From positions 1 to 38,693 of the forward strand of contig NZ_JAICZA010000030.1 of NCBI RefSeq assembly GCF_025933915.1: DNA of 38,693 nt, written 5' to 3'. Positions within the stretch are counted from its first letter, which is position 1, and each line of letters starts with the position of its first letter. Positions 13,995 to 22,082 of this stretch are shown here, one piece after another. A model generated the notes under the pieces. That model was given only the letters and a program-made list of their open reading frames with translations. It did not search any database and had not been told where the DNA came from. The DNA is from Mycobacterium sp. (GTDB lineage Bacteria > Actinomycetota > Actinomycetes > Mycobacteriales > Mycobacteriaceae). The position numbers were made by a program, and so were the translations under genes.

Positions 13995-16322
13995 ATGCTG
14001 CAGAAAATCGCCCGTGTCGCCATCGCGGCGCCGCGCCGGATCATCGCGACGGGGGTGCTGGTTTTCCTCGCCGCGGCCGTCTTCGGCATCCCCGTCGCCA
14101 AGAGCTTGTCGCCGGGAGGTTTCCAAGATCCGGACTCGGAGTCCGCCCGGGCCATCGGCGTGTTGGCCGACAAGTTCGGGCAGAGCGGTCAGCAGATGCT
14201 GATTCTGGTGACGGCCCCCGGTGGCACCAACAGCGAACAAGCCCGCAAGGTGGGCACCGACCTCGTCGACCAGTTGCAGCGGTCCCCGCTGGTCTACAAC
14301 GCGTCCTCGCCCTGGACTGGCACGGCGTCGGACGACCTGGTGAGCCGCGACGGCAAGTCGGGCCTCATCGTGGTCAACCTCAAAGGCGGCGAGAACTTCG
14401 TTCAGAAAAACGCCCAGACCTTGTCGGACCAGTTCGTCCACGACCGTGACGGTGTCACCGTCCGCGCCGGCGGCGCGGCCATGCAGTATGCCCAGATCAA
14501 CAAGCAGAACCAGGACGATCTGCTGGTGATGGAGATGATCGCGCTGCCGCTGAGCTTCCTGGTGCTGATCTGGGTGTTCGGCGGGCTGCTGGCCGCCGCA
14601 CTGCCGATGGCGTTGGGTGCGCTGGCCGTCGTCGGTTCGATGTCGGTGTTGCGGCTGGTCACCTTCACCACCGAGGTGTCGATCTTCGCCCTCAACCTGA
14701 GCACCGCTCTGGGGCTCGCGCTGGCCATCGACTACACACTGCTGATCGTCAGCCGCTATCGCGACGAATTGGCCGAGGGCCACGACCGAGACGAGGCGCT
14801 CGTCCGGACCATGGCCACCTCCGGCCGCACGGTGCTGTTCTCCGCGGTCACCGTGGCGTTGTCGATGTCGGCGACGGTGGCGTTCCCGATGTATTTCCTC
14901 AAGTCGTTCGCCTACGCGGGGGTGGCGACGGTCGCGTTCGTCGCCACCGCGTCGATCGTGATCACCCCGGCCGCGATCGTGCTGCTGGGCGACCGGCTGG
15001 ACGCGTTCGATGTGCGCCGGCTGTTGCGCAGGGCGCTTCGGCGACCCGAACCGGTGCACAAACCCGTCGAGCAACTGTTCTGGTATCGGTCGAGCAAGTT
15101 CGTGATGCGGCGCTGGGCGCCGATCGGCCTGGCCGTCGTGGGCCTGCTACTGCTGCTCGGGTTGCCGTTCTTCTCGGTCAAGTGGGGTTTCCCGGACGAC
15201 CGGGTGCTGCCCCGTTCGGCGTCGGCGCATCAGGTCGGCGACCGGTTGCGCAGCGATTTCGCCGACGATTCCGCGACGTCGGTGCCCATCGTCGTCGCCG
15301 ACGCCGCCGCCCTGAATCCGGGGGATTTCGACAAATACGCCGCCGAGCTGTCGCGGGTGCCCGACGTGGCGGCGGTGTCCGCACCCGGGGGCACCTTCGC
15401 CGGCGGGAACCGGGTCGGGCCACCGGCCGGGGCGACAGGGGTGGCCCATGGCAGCGCCTTCCTGACCGTCAGCAGCACGGCGCCGCTGTTTTCCGCGGCG
15501 AACGACGCCCAGCTCCAGCGGTTGCACGAGGTCCCCGGCCCCGCGGGCCGATCCGTCGAGATGGGCGGGGTGGCACAGGTGAACCGCGACAGTGTCGATG
15601 CGGTGACGGAACGGCTTCCGCTGGTGCTCGGGTTGATGGCCGCGATCACGTTCGTGTTGCTGTTCCTGCTGACCGGCAGCGTGCTGCTGCCGGTCAAGGC
15701 GCTCGCCTGCAACTTCCTGTCGTTGACCGCGGCGTTCGGCGCGCTGGTGTGGATCTTCCAGGACGGCCATCTCGGCGCGCTCGGCACCACACCGAGCGGG
15801 ACGCTGGTGGCCAACATGCCGGTGCTGCTGTTCTGCATCGCCTTCGGGTTGTCGATGGATTACGAGGTCTTCCTGCTCTCCCGGATCCGCGAGTACTGGC
15901 TGGCGTCCGGCGCCGCCCGACCGGCCCGGCCGACCCCGAAGCAGGCCCACGCCGCCAACGACGAGAGCGTGGCGCTCGGCGTCGCCCGCACCGGACGGGT
16001 GATCACCGCGGCCGCGGTGGTGATGTCGATGTCCTTCGCCGCGCTGATCGCCGCCCACGTCTCGTTCATGCGGATGTTCGGTCTGGGCCTGGTGCTTGCC
16101 GTCATCGCCGACGCCACCCTGGTGCGGATGGTGGTCGTCCCGGCCTTCATGCATGTGATGGGCCGGTGGAATTGGTGGGCGCCCAAGCCTCTGGCGTGGC
16201 TGCATGACCGCTTCGGCATCAGTGAGGCAGGCGACGGAGGACCCGCACGCCTCGAGCCGCCCGCCGAACAGGTCGAACTCCCCGGGCCCGCGCTCGTGGA
16301 ACCGGTGCCCAATATCGGTTAA
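13995..16322 (+). CDS. mmpL13: MmpL-family RND transporter (full-length MmpL13)
   Basis: The 775-residue protein has the duplicated MmpL plan: TM1 (about 15-36), a periplasmic loop, five membrane segments (about 178-335), a second half with TM7 (about 375-393), a large loop, and TM8-12 to about 735. The proton-relay Asp-Tyr pairs of the MmpL/MmpS class are in TM4 (Asp246-Tyr247, in LAIDYTLL) and TM10 (Asp622-Tyr623, in LSMDYEVF). MmpL proteins export lipids across the inner membrane. By position and summed length it equals M. tuberculosis mmpL13a plus mmpL13b (303 + 470 residues, from memory), which are split there. ATG 13995 is preceded by GGAAGG. The frame is open upstream to 13869 with a possible GTG at 13914. 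The substrate is unknown. Confidence 0.92.
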   Translation: MLQKIARVAIAAPRRIIATGVLVFLAAAVFGIPVAKSLSPGGFQDPDSESARAIGVLADKFGQSGQQMLILVTAPGGTNSEQARKVGTDLVDQLQRSPLVYNASSPWTGTASDDLVSRDGKSGLIVVNLKGGENFVQKNAQTLSDQFVHDRDGVTVRAGGAAMQYAQINKQNQDDLLVMEMIALPLSFLVLIWVFGGLLAAALPMALGALAVVGSMSVLRLVTFTTEVSIFALNLSTALGLALAIDYTLLIVSRYRDELAEGHDRDEALVRTMATSGRTVLFSAVTVALSMSATVAFPMYFLKSFAYAGVATVAFVATASIVITPAAIVLLGDRLDAFDVRRLLRRALRRPEPVHKPVEQLFWYRSSKFVMRRWAPIGLAVVGLLLLLGLPFFSVKWGFPDDRVLPRSASAHQVGDRLRSDFADDSATSVPIVVADAAALNPGDFDKYAAELSRVPDVAAVSAPGGTFAGGNRVGPPAGATGVAHGSAFLTVSSTAPLFSAANDAQLQRLHEVPGPAGRSVEMGGVAQVNRDSVDAVTERLPLVLGLMAAITFVLLFLLTGSVLLPVKALACNFLSLTAAFGALVWIFQDGHLGALGTTPSGTLVANMPVLLFCIAFGLSMDYEVFLLSRIREYWLASGAARPARPTPKQAHAANDESVALGVARTGRVITAAAVVMSMSFAALIAAHVSFMRMFGLGLVLAVIADATLVRMVVVPAFMHVMGRWNWWAPKPLAWLHDRFGISEAGDGGPARLEPPAEQVELPGPALVEPVPNIG

Positions 16323-16349
16323 CGGCCGACCGACCTGGTCGTCGAACCC

Positions 16350-16355
16350 TATCCT
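16350..16355 (+). promoter_or_regulatory. Possible -10 element for the methyltransferase gene
   Basis: TATCCT (TANNNT) lies 33 bases before ATG 16389, with a GGAAGG ribosome binding site (16372-16377) in between. No clear -35 is seen. Confidence 0.3.
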
Positions 16356-16388
16356 GGGGCTCATCAGAGTCGGAAGGTTCACATACAT

Positions 16389-17018
16389 ATGACAACCGCG
16401 GTCGACAATCCCTTCTTCGCGCGCGTCTGGCCCGTCGTCGCCAGCCATGAAGCCGAGGCGATCCGTGCCCTGCGGCGGGAAAATCTGGCCGGCTTGTCCG
16501 GCCGGGTGCTGGAAGTCGGCGCGGGGGTCGGGACGAATTTTCCGCACTATCCGGAATCGGTCGACGAGGTGATCGCGGTCGAGCCCGAACCGCGGCTGGC
16601 GGCCCGGGCCCGCGCCGCGGCGGACGCGGTGCCCGTCCGCGTGATCGTCTCCGGCGAGGCGGCCGAAAGCCTCAGCGGCGGGGAGCCGTTCGACGCGGTG
16701 GTGTGCTCGCTGGTGCTCTGCTCGGTGCGCGACCCCGGCGGCGTGCTGCGGCGCCTGTACTCGTTGCTGCGCCCGGACGGGGAACTGCGCTACCTCGAGC
16801 ACATCGCCAGCGCCGGTGCGCGCGGCCGCTTCCAGCGTTTCGTCGATGCGACCCTGTGGCCGCGGCTGTTCGGCAACTGTCACACCCATCGTGACACCGA
16901 ACGCTCGATCGTCGAGGCGGGATTCGACGTCGACACGTCGAGGCGGGAGTGGACGCTGCCGGCCTGGGCGCCGATGCCGGTGTCGGAGCTGCTGCTGGGC
17001 CGCGCGCGCCGGCCCTGA
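16389..17018 (+). CDS. Class I SAM-dependent methyltransferase (Rv1147-like)
   Basis: The 209 residues carry the SAM-binding motif I VLEVGAGVGTNFPHY (about 40-54), an acidic residue ending strand 2 (VIAVEPEP) and motif II-like FDAVVCSLVLCSV followed by LRPDGELRYLEHI. This is the Methyltransf_11/UbiE-like fold, similar to phospholipid N-methyltransferase and METTL7-type proteins. The N-terminal PFFARVWPVVASHEA segment is typical of that subgroup. Position matches Rv1147 (from memory). The substrate is unknown. The gene follows mmpL13 in the same direction after 66 bp and ends 3 bp from the stop of the convergent sirtuin gene. Confidence 0.88.
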   Translation: MTTAVDNPFFARVWPVVASHEAEAIRALRRENLAGLSGRVLEVGAGVGTNFPHYPESVDEVIAVEPEPRLAARARAAADAVPVRVIVSGEAAESLSGGEPFDAVVCSLVLCSVRDPGGVLRRLYSLLRPDGELRYLEHIASAGARGRFQRFVDATLWPRLFGNCHTHRDTERSIVEAGFDVDTSRREWTLPAWAPMPVSELLLGRARRP

Positions 17019-17021
17019 CCC

Positions 17022-17735
17022 TCACGTCAACAGAGCGGGCAGCCGCTGCAGCAGCCCGGGCAGCGCCGCGCTCGCCGTGTCACGGATGCTGAGGGTGGCG
17101 TTGGCCGATAACGGCGTGACTTCGGGATTGACCTCGATGACGGCGGCGCCGCGGGACAGCGCCAGCTCCGCCAGTCCGGCCGCCGGATAGACGATCGCCG
17201 AGGTCCCGACCACCACCATCACGTCGGCGGACTCGGTCGCCTGCACGGCGCGCTGCCACGGCTCGTCGGGCAACTGTTCGCCGAACCACACGATGTCGGG
17301 CCGGATCAGGCCGCCGCAATGACACACCGGGGGCTCCACCTCCAGCGCCGGTTCGGCCATGTGAGGCAGCGCGCCGCTGTACGGCACAGCACAACGCGCA
17401 CAACGGAATTCGAAGAGGCTCCCGTGCAGGTGGTGGACGGACTGGCTGCCGGCGCGCTCGTGCAGGTCGTCAACGTTCTGGGTGATGACGCTGACCTGGG
17501 CGTCGTCTTGCCAGGCGGCGATGGCGCGATGACCCGCGTTGGGGTGGACATCGGCGACCAGGTAGTGCCGCCACAGATACCAGCCCCAGACGCGCTGGGG
17601 GTTGTCCCGCCAGCCTTGGGTGCTGGACAGCTCGTAGGGATCGAAGCGGGCCCACAACCCGTTCTTGTCATCGCGGAAGGTCGGCACGCCGCTCTCCGCG
17701 GAGATCCCCGCGCCGCTGAGCACCGCTACGCGCAT
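17022..17735 (-). CDS. cobB: NAD-dependent protein deacylase, class III sirtuin (CobB)
   Basis: The 237-residue protein (same length as Rv1151c, from memory) removes acyl groups from lysine using NAD. Visible elements are [15 protein letters not shown] (8-22, NAD binding), TQNVDDLH (85-92), catalytic His104 in HLHGS, zinc ligands Cys112-Cys115 and Cys138-Cys140, and GTSA. Tyr53 and Arg56 in WYLWR form the Y-x-x-R pair that lets class III sirtuins (SIRT5/CobB) accept negatively charged succinyl- or malonyl-lysine. ATG 17735 is preceded by TATCTT six bases away and is divergent from a GntR regulator. The upstream open frame to 17939 is a shadow of that regulator. Confidence 0.95.
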   Translation of the reverse strand: MRVAVLSGAGISAESGVPTFRDDKNGLWARFDPYELSSTQGWRDNPQRVWGWYLWRHYLVADVHPNAGHRAIAAWQDDAQVSVITQNVDDLHERAGSQSVHHLHGSLFEFRCARCAVPYSGALPHMAEPALEVEPPVCHCGGLIRPDIVWFGEQLPDEPWQRAVQATESADVMVVVGTSAIVYPAAGLAELALSRGAAVIEVNPEVTPLSANATLSIRDTASAALPGLLQRLPALLT

Positions 17736-17741
17736 CCCACC

Positions 17742-17747
17742 AAGATA
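17742..17747 (-). promoter_or_regulatory. -10 element for leaderless cobB transcript
   Basis: On the minus strand TATCTT (TANNNT) is followed by six bases and ATG 17735. The 37-bp gap to the GntR GTG at 17773 is so short that the two promoters must overlap, so the regulator could control cobB. On the plus strand AATACT (17761-17766) stands six bases before GTG 17773. Confidence 0.5.
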
Positions 17748-17772
17748 GCCGGGGGTGGGGAATACTGGACGG

Positions 17773-18138
17773 GTGGAGCTGGGTGACTGGTTGCGGGTCG
17801 ATGTGAAGGCGGGCAAGCCGTTGTTCGACCAGCTCAGGACGCAGGTGATCGACGGGGTCCGGGAGGGCGCATTGGCGCCCGGCACCCGCCTGCCCACCGT
17901 GCGGGATCTGGCCGGCCAACTCGGGGTCGCCGTCAACACCGTCGCTCGGGCCTACCGCGAGCTGGAAACCAACGCCATCATCGAAACCCGGGGCCGCTTC
18001 GGCACATTCATCGCCCGCTACGACCCGACCGACGCCGCGATGGCGGCCGCCGCGCGTGAGTACGTCCGGGTAGCGCGCGGACTCGGGCTGGACAAGGCCG
18101 ATGCCGTGCGCTACATCGAAGCGGTGCCCGACGAGTGA
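17773..18138 (+). CDS. GntR-family transcriptional regulator (YtrA subfamily)
   Basis: GTG 17773 gives 121 residues, the length of Rv1152 (from memory). The in-frame ATG at 17755 would add six residues. The N-terminal winged helix-turn-helix covers most of the protein: [43 protein letters not shown] (recognition helix) and the wing ETRGRFGTF. The short C-terminal tail of about 40 helical residues is the YtrA type, which has no large ligand domain and often controls adjacent membrane transport genes. Here the divergent neighbour is cobB, and the next plus-strand gene is a PPOX protein beyond a minus-strand DUF1697 gene. The ligand is unknown. Confidence 0.9.
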   Translation: MELGDWLRVDVKAGKPLFDQLRTQVIDGVREGALAPGTRLPTVRDLAGQLGVAVNTVARAYRELETNAIIETRGRFGTFIARYDPTDAAMAAAAREYVRVARGLGLDKADAVRYIEAVPDE

Positions 18139-18212
18139 GCCGCCCCGTTCGGCACTGAAAAACGTTGAAAACATCGAAAAGCGTTGGTGCGTCGAGTGTG
18201 TGCGCGCCGGGC

Positions 18213-18734
18213 TCAGCGCAACACCTTGTCCAGCGTGCGCAGGTTGCGCGTCGTGGTCGACGACTTGTAGCGCGCCTTACCCATCGTCTTGCCGATGGTG
18301 CTGTCCAGGGTGCCGCCCTTGGGGACCTGCCAGTAGACCACGCCCTCGCCCCGGCTGATCCTCTCGTTCGGGCCGGCGCCCAAGGCCTGCGCGGCGAGCT
18401 CGTCGAGCACCGCCCCATCGGCGACGAACGTGACGTAGGACTGGTATCCGTCGGCATCCCGCTCGAACGGATACGCGTCGACGACGTCGCGCACCGTGCC
18501 GATGTCGTAGGCCAGCACCCAGGCGTCGTAGCCGAACCGTTCGCGCAACGCGGCTTCCGCCTTCTTGCGCACCGCCGTGGCGCCCGCCGACGACTCCAGC
18601 AGCACGTTGCCGCTGGCCAACACGGTCCGCACCCCGGTGAAGCCCGCGTCGGTCAGGGCGGCCGCCACCTCGGCCATCTTGAGATTGACGCCTCCGACGT
18701 TGACGCCACGCAGAAACGCCGCGTACTTGGTCAT
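18213..18734 (-). CDS. DUF1697 protein
   Basis: The 173-residue product begins MTKYAAFLRGVNVGG, the hallmark start of DUF1697 proteins. It continues with NLKMAEVAAALTDAGFTGVRTVLASGNVL and a C-terminal basic segment TIGKTMGKARYKSSTTTRNLRTLDKVL. The family is widespread in bacteria, cytosolic, of ferredoxin-like fold and without a proven biochemical function. The open frame to 19223 includes unrelated sequence antisense to the next gene, so ATG 18734 is the start. From memory, M. tuberculosis has omt (Rv1153c) and Rv1154c here instead, so this gene is a lineage difference. Confidence 0.88.
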   Translation of the reverse strand: MTKYAAFLRGVNVGGVNLKMAEVAAALTDAGFTGVRTVLASGNVLLESSAGATAVRKKAEAALRERFGYDAWVLAYDIGTVRDVVDAYPFERDADGYQSYVTFVADGAVLDELAAQALGAGPNERISRGEGVVYWQVPKGGTLDSTIGKTMGKARYKSSTTTRNLRTLDKVLR

Positions 18735-18797
18735 GCCCCGATTCCACCAGCACGCCCGGGGAACCGCCATCCCGGGCCGTTCGGGCGGCGTGCGACG

Positions 18798-19253
<456 letters not shown>

Positions 19254-19288
19254 CCGCGCCGTCTACCCGCTCGCCGGCAAACCGGGGC

Positions 19289-19294
19289 TAAGCT
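19289..19294 (+). promoter_or_regulatory. -10 element for leaderless DUF5302 transcript
   Basis: TAAGCT (TANNNT) is followed by six bases (GCCCGT) and ATG 19301. Confidence 0.5.
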
Positions 19295-19300
19295 GCCCGT

Positions 19301-19525
19301 ATGGCTGAATCGAATGCCCGGCAGAGTTCACAGTCGTCCAAGTCGTCGGGGGCTTCTGAATCGCCCGGGTCAGACGAGGACACCAAGCGTAAGTTCCGTG
19401 AGGCGCTCGACCGCAAGATGGCGAAATCCTCGAACGGATCCGACCACAAAGACGGCGCCGGCAAGCAGTCCCGGGCGCACGGCGCGGCGGGAAACCGTCG
19501 TGAATTCCGCCGCAAGAGCGGCTGA
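19301..19525 (+). CDS. DUF5302 small basic protein
   Basis: The 74-residue protein is hydrophilic throughout. A Ser-rich N terminus (residues 1-24) is followed by the conserved core DEDTKRKFREALDRK (25-39) and a basic, Gly/Arg-rich tail ending NRREFRRKSG. This matches the actinobacterial DUF5302 family, which is likely intrinsically disordered apart from one helix. No function is known. The basic, disordered character would fit nucleic-acid or ribosome binding, but that is a guess. It has its own leaderless-type promoter. Confidence 0.8.
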   Translation: MAESNARQSSQSSKSSGASESPGSDEDTKRKFREALDRKMAKSSNGSDHKDGAGKQSRAHGAAGNRREFRRKSG

Positions 19526-19559
19526 CTCCCGAGAGTTGTTAGTAGACAGCCTGATTCGT

Positions 19560-20093
19560 CTAGCCGCGGGGTGGGCAAAATAGGCCGATCGAAGGGTCGG
19601 CCTGCCCCGGTTTGGCGCGCAGGCTTCCCCGGGTGCTGGGATGCGAGAAATCCAGTTGGGACGGGTCGTTTTGGTATGCCCAATCCGCGACGATGGTGCG
19701 CCGACTGAATTTCCAGCGGCCGTCGTGCTGGGTGTACTCGTCCAGGTACCGGCCGCCGATGATGACGTCGATGTCGTGTTCGGGACCGGCGAAGGTGTGA
19801 AACACCAGGCAGTAGATCTCGCCGCGGGCCTCCTCGCCCTCGACCACGAAGTTCGTGGTGGTGATGTTGTGTTGGGAGACACGCACATACGGTTCCGCGG
19901 CCTGCAATTGTGCGATGAACTGTTCGACGCCGCCCGTGGAGAACGAGCCGTGCGAGTCGGTGGCCTCGGGGTGGTACAGGCTGCGGAGCCCGTCATAATC
20001 CGCGCGGTCGACGGCCCGGCAATAGGCGGTGACGAGCGCATGCAGTTCGTCGCGGGCCAGCATCAGTGCCAATCGGGTCTCATCCACCACCAC
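19560..20093 (-). CDS. SnoaL-like / NTF2-fold protein
   Basis: The 177 residues form a cone-shaped alpha+beta barrel pattern: an N-terminal helix LHALVTAYCRAVDRADYDGLRSLYHPEATDS, then SQHNITTTNFVVEGEEARGEIYCL and a DEYTQHDGRWKFSRRTIV strand pair. This is the SnoaL_4 / aromatic-ring-hydroxylating dioxygenase beta-subunit-like class, used as small-molecule isomerases, cyclases or binding proteins. The start is one of three consecutive GTG codons (20093, 20090, 20087), with CCGGAG upstream. No dioxygenase alpha subunit is nearby, so a stand-alone role is likely. The substrate is unknown. Confidence 0.82.
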   Translation of the reverse strand: MVVDETRLALMLARDELHALVTAYCRAVDRADYDGLRSLYHPEATDSHGSFSTGGVEQFIAQLQAAEPYVRVSQHNITTTNFVVEGEEARGEIYCLVFHTFAGPEHDIDVIIGGRYLDEYTQHDGRWKFSRRTIVADWAYQNDPSQLDFSHPSTRGSLRAKPGQADPSIGLFCPPRG

Positions 20094-20174
20094 GTCACGA
20101 TAACTCCGGGGTTATCTGCTGGTCGTCAGCGACTTTCTGGTAGGTAGTCTGTCGAACACATAGGTCACCGGTCC

Positions 20175-20180
20175 TAGGGT
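20175..20180 (+). promoter_or_regulatory. -10 element for the HhH-GPD protein gene
   Basis: TAGGGT lies 20 bases before the TTG start at 20201, and a GAAAGG ribosome binding site lies between them, so here a short leader is expected. Confidence 0.45.
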
Positions 20181-20200
20181 GTGCAGCGAAAGGTTGGTCG

Positions 20201-20779
20201 TTGACAGTGAAACTGTGGCTCGCTCAAGAACCTGAGGCCGACAAGCTGCTATCCAGCGATCCGCTGGCCCTGCTCATCGGGATGGTTCTGGATCAGCAGG
20301 TACCTTTCGAGACGGCCTTCGCAGGACCGAAGAAGATCGCGGACCGGATGGGCGGCTTCGGTGCTCATGAAATCGCCGAGTACAACCCCGACAAGTTCGC
20401 CGCGCTGTGCTCGGAAAGGCCTGCGATACACCGATTTCCGGGATCGATGGCCAAGCGTATCCAGACCCTGGCCCAGATCGTCGTGGACCGTTACGACGGC
20501 GATGCCGCCGGCTTGTGGACCGCGGGCGACCCCGACGGCGAGGAGCTGCTGCGGCGAATTAAGGGGCTACCCGGATTCGGCGAGGTCAAGGCGCAGATCT
20601 TTCTGGCGCTGCTGGGCAAGCAGTACGGGGTGACGCCGAAAGGCTGGCGCGCGGCAGCCGGGCAGTTCGGCAAGGACGGCACGCACATCTCCGTCGCCGA
20701 TATCGTCGATGCCCAATCGATGGGCGAAGTGCGTTCGTACAAGAAGCAGATGAAAGCAGCAGCCAAGGCGGCGAAGTAG
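20201..20779 (+). CDS. HhH-GPD superfamily base-excision-repair-like protein
   Basis: TTG 20201 is preceded by GAAAGG eight bases upstream (GTG 20207 is an alternative). The 192 residues contain the N-terminal helix block DPLALLIGMVLDQQVPFETAF (about 20-40), which is typical of DNA glycosylases, and the helix-hairpin-helix GLPGFGEVKAQIFLALLGK (about 121-139). The catalytic Asp that follows the hairpin in EndoIII/MutY/AlkA types is not at the usual place: the segment reads QYGVTPKGWRAAAG. This agrees with the actinobacterial family of uncharacterised HhH-GPD proteins (Rv1156-like, from memory). DNA binding is likely. Glycosylase activity is uncertain. A 48-codon DUF1059-type gene follows after 28 bp and is probably cotranscribed. 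Confidence 0.85.
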   Translation: MTVKLWLAQEPEADKLLSSDPLALLIGMVLDQQVPFETAFAGPKKIADRMGGFGAHEIAEYNPDKFAALCSERPAIHRFPGSMAKRIQTLAQIVVDRYDGDAAGLWTAGDPDGEELLRRIKGLPGFGEVKAQIFLALLGKQYGVTPKGWRAAAGQFGKDGTHISVADIVDAQSMGEVRSYKKQMKAAAKAAK

Positions 20780-20807
20780 TAGGTCACCAGAAGGGAAGGG
20801 CAGCAAC

Positions 20808-20954
20808 GTGAAGACACACCTCACGTGTCCGTGCGGCGAGGCCATTGTCGGCAAGGACGAGGATGAGCTGGTCGAATTGACTCAAGCTCACCTCGCCAGC
20901 GTCCATCCTGGCCTCGAGTACGACCGCGACGCGATCCTGTTCATGGCGTACTAG
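20808..20954 (+). CDS. Small DUF1059-type protein (48 residues)
   Basis: GTG 20808 to TAG 20954 encodes 48 residues starting MKTHLTCPCGEAIVGKDED. Cys7, Cys9, His28 and His33 form a CxC...HxxxxH pattern that could bind one zinc, as in DUF1059 proteins (CPCG ... HxxxxHP). AGAAGGGAAGGG upstream provides the ribosome binding site. It follows the HhH-GPD gene closely in the same direction, so a shared operon is likely, and it is followed by a hairpin. The function is unknown. Confidence 0.8.
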   Translation: MKTHLTCPCGEAIVGKDEDELVELTQAHLASVHPGLEYDRDAILFMAY

Positions 20955-20961
20955 AAGCGAG

Positions 20962-20992
20962 CGCGCGCACCCCCGGTGCGGGGGCACGCGCG
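20962..20992 (+). terminator. Terminator-like hairpin after the DUF1059 gene
   Basis: CCCCC (20970-20974) pairs with GGGGG (20980-20984) around GGTGC. After a two-base CA/CA internal mismatch, an outer CGCGCG (20962-20967) pairs with CGCGCG (20987-20992). It lies between convergent genes (the DUF1059 gene and the minus-strand Ala/Pro-rich gene) and could end both transcripts. No U-tract is present. Confidence 0.6.
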
Positions 20993-21027
20993 TTCGCAGG
21001 TGGCGAAACGGTGGCGGCGCCGGTCGG

Positions 21028-22035
21028 TTACGGCACCACCGTCGAGCCGATCGTGGGCATGAACTGGCACTGCTTTTCCTTGGTGGTGACCTGCCCGAAG
21101 ATCGTCGACATGATGCTGCCCGAACCGGTGTCGGCGATTGCGCTCAACGTCGTCGGCCCGTCCGGGTTGATGTCCGATCGCGGGGTGAGGGCGACGGTCC
21201 CGGACTTGCCGGTGGTTAGGTTCACCCACGTGACGTTCAACGGTAGCTTCTGCACCTCGGCGGGTCCGGGGGTACCGACCGCGGTGAACACGTAGGCGGT
21301 CTGGCCCGGGCCCGGGCCGGGGAGCGGAATCTTGGCGGGCCCCGCGACCGACAGCGCGGTGGCGATGGCGCTGCTGCCATCCGCCAGGCAATTGGTGCCG
21401 ATCGACGGATACATGAAGTCCTGCGTGGGCGGCGTGTCAGCGCCGAATCCCGGAGCGGCCGCCGCGGGGGCGGCGTCCGGTGCAGGCGCAGGTGCCGGGG
21501 CGGGCAGCGCGGCGGCCTCCGGTGCGGGAGGGGTCGCGGCCGGCGCCGGTGGCGCCGGAACGGGTGCCGCGACGGGCCCATTGGCGGGTTGGGCGGGTGC
21601 CGGTGCCGGAGCGGCGGCGGGCGCCGGACCGGCCGCGTGCGCCGGGTCGATACCGGTCGGCAGGTGCGCCTGCAAACCGGGTTCTATGCCCGAGGCGGGC
21701 ACGTGCTGCACCGGCCCGGTGGGCTCTTGGACGAACTGATTCACCGCCGCGGCAACGTTTTTGGACTCGCTGGGCGCGGTCGGGCTGTGGGTGAAGGCCT
21801 GCGCGGCGGCCATCAGCAGCTGCGTCGCTTGCTGCGGGTCGCCCGCCGCTTGCTGGATGAGCGGGCTGAGCTGCGACAAGGCAGGCAGACCCGGCAGCTG
21901 TTGGGCCGCGTTGGATGGTGGTGTCGGCTGCGGCGCCGCCGGGTCGGCTGCCGCGTTCGGGCAGAGCCCGAACGCGGCAACCGATGCCGTGACGACAGCG
22001 GCCAAACCTTTGGACAGATTCCAAGTGGTTGCCAC
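21028..22035 (-). CDS. Ala/Pro-rich exported protein (Rv1157c-like)
   Basis: GTG 22035 is preceded by CCGGAGGA and gives 335 residues. The N terminus is a Sec signal peptide (basic WNLSKG, hydrophobic 11-24, cleavage expected after Ala-Ala-Ala at 28-30, before DPAAP). Residues about 115-200 are an Ala/Pro/Gly low-complexity linker. The C-terminal 140 residues (from about FMYPSIGTNCLADG) look like a folded domain with two Cys (NCLAD and KQCQF) that could form a disulfide. It lies just downstream of a second Ala/Pro-rich exported gene on the same strand (47 bp). The function is unknown. A cell-wall or secreted location is inferred. Confidence 0.85.
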   Translation of the reverse strand: MATTWNLSKGLAAVVTASVAAFGLCPNAAADPAAPQPTPPSNAAQQLPGLPALSQLSPLIQQAAGDPQQATQLLMAAAQAFTHSPTAPSESKNVAAAVNQFVQEPTGPVQHVPASGIEPGLQAHLPTGIDPAHAAGPAPAAAPAPAPAQPANGPVAAPVPAPPAPAATPPAPEAAALPAPAPAPAPDAAPAAAAPGFGADTPPTQDFMYPSIGTNCLADGSSAIATALSVAGPAKIPLPGPGPGQTAYVFTAVGTPGPAEVQKLPLNVTWVNLTTGKSGTVALTPRSDINPDGPTTLSAIADTGSGSIMSTIFGQVTTKEKQCQFMPTIGSTVVP

Positions 22036-22082
22036 GGTGTCCTCCGGTTCTCAGTGGTGGGTTAGGTCGACGACGACGCTGC

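Noticed and set aside
18139..18212. A-rich short repeats (AAAACGTTGAAAACATCG...) between the GntR and DUF1697 genes
   Set aside because: Too short and irregular; it may be a simple convergent-gene gap. The TCGAGTGTGTGC there resembles but does not match the repeat motif near narI.
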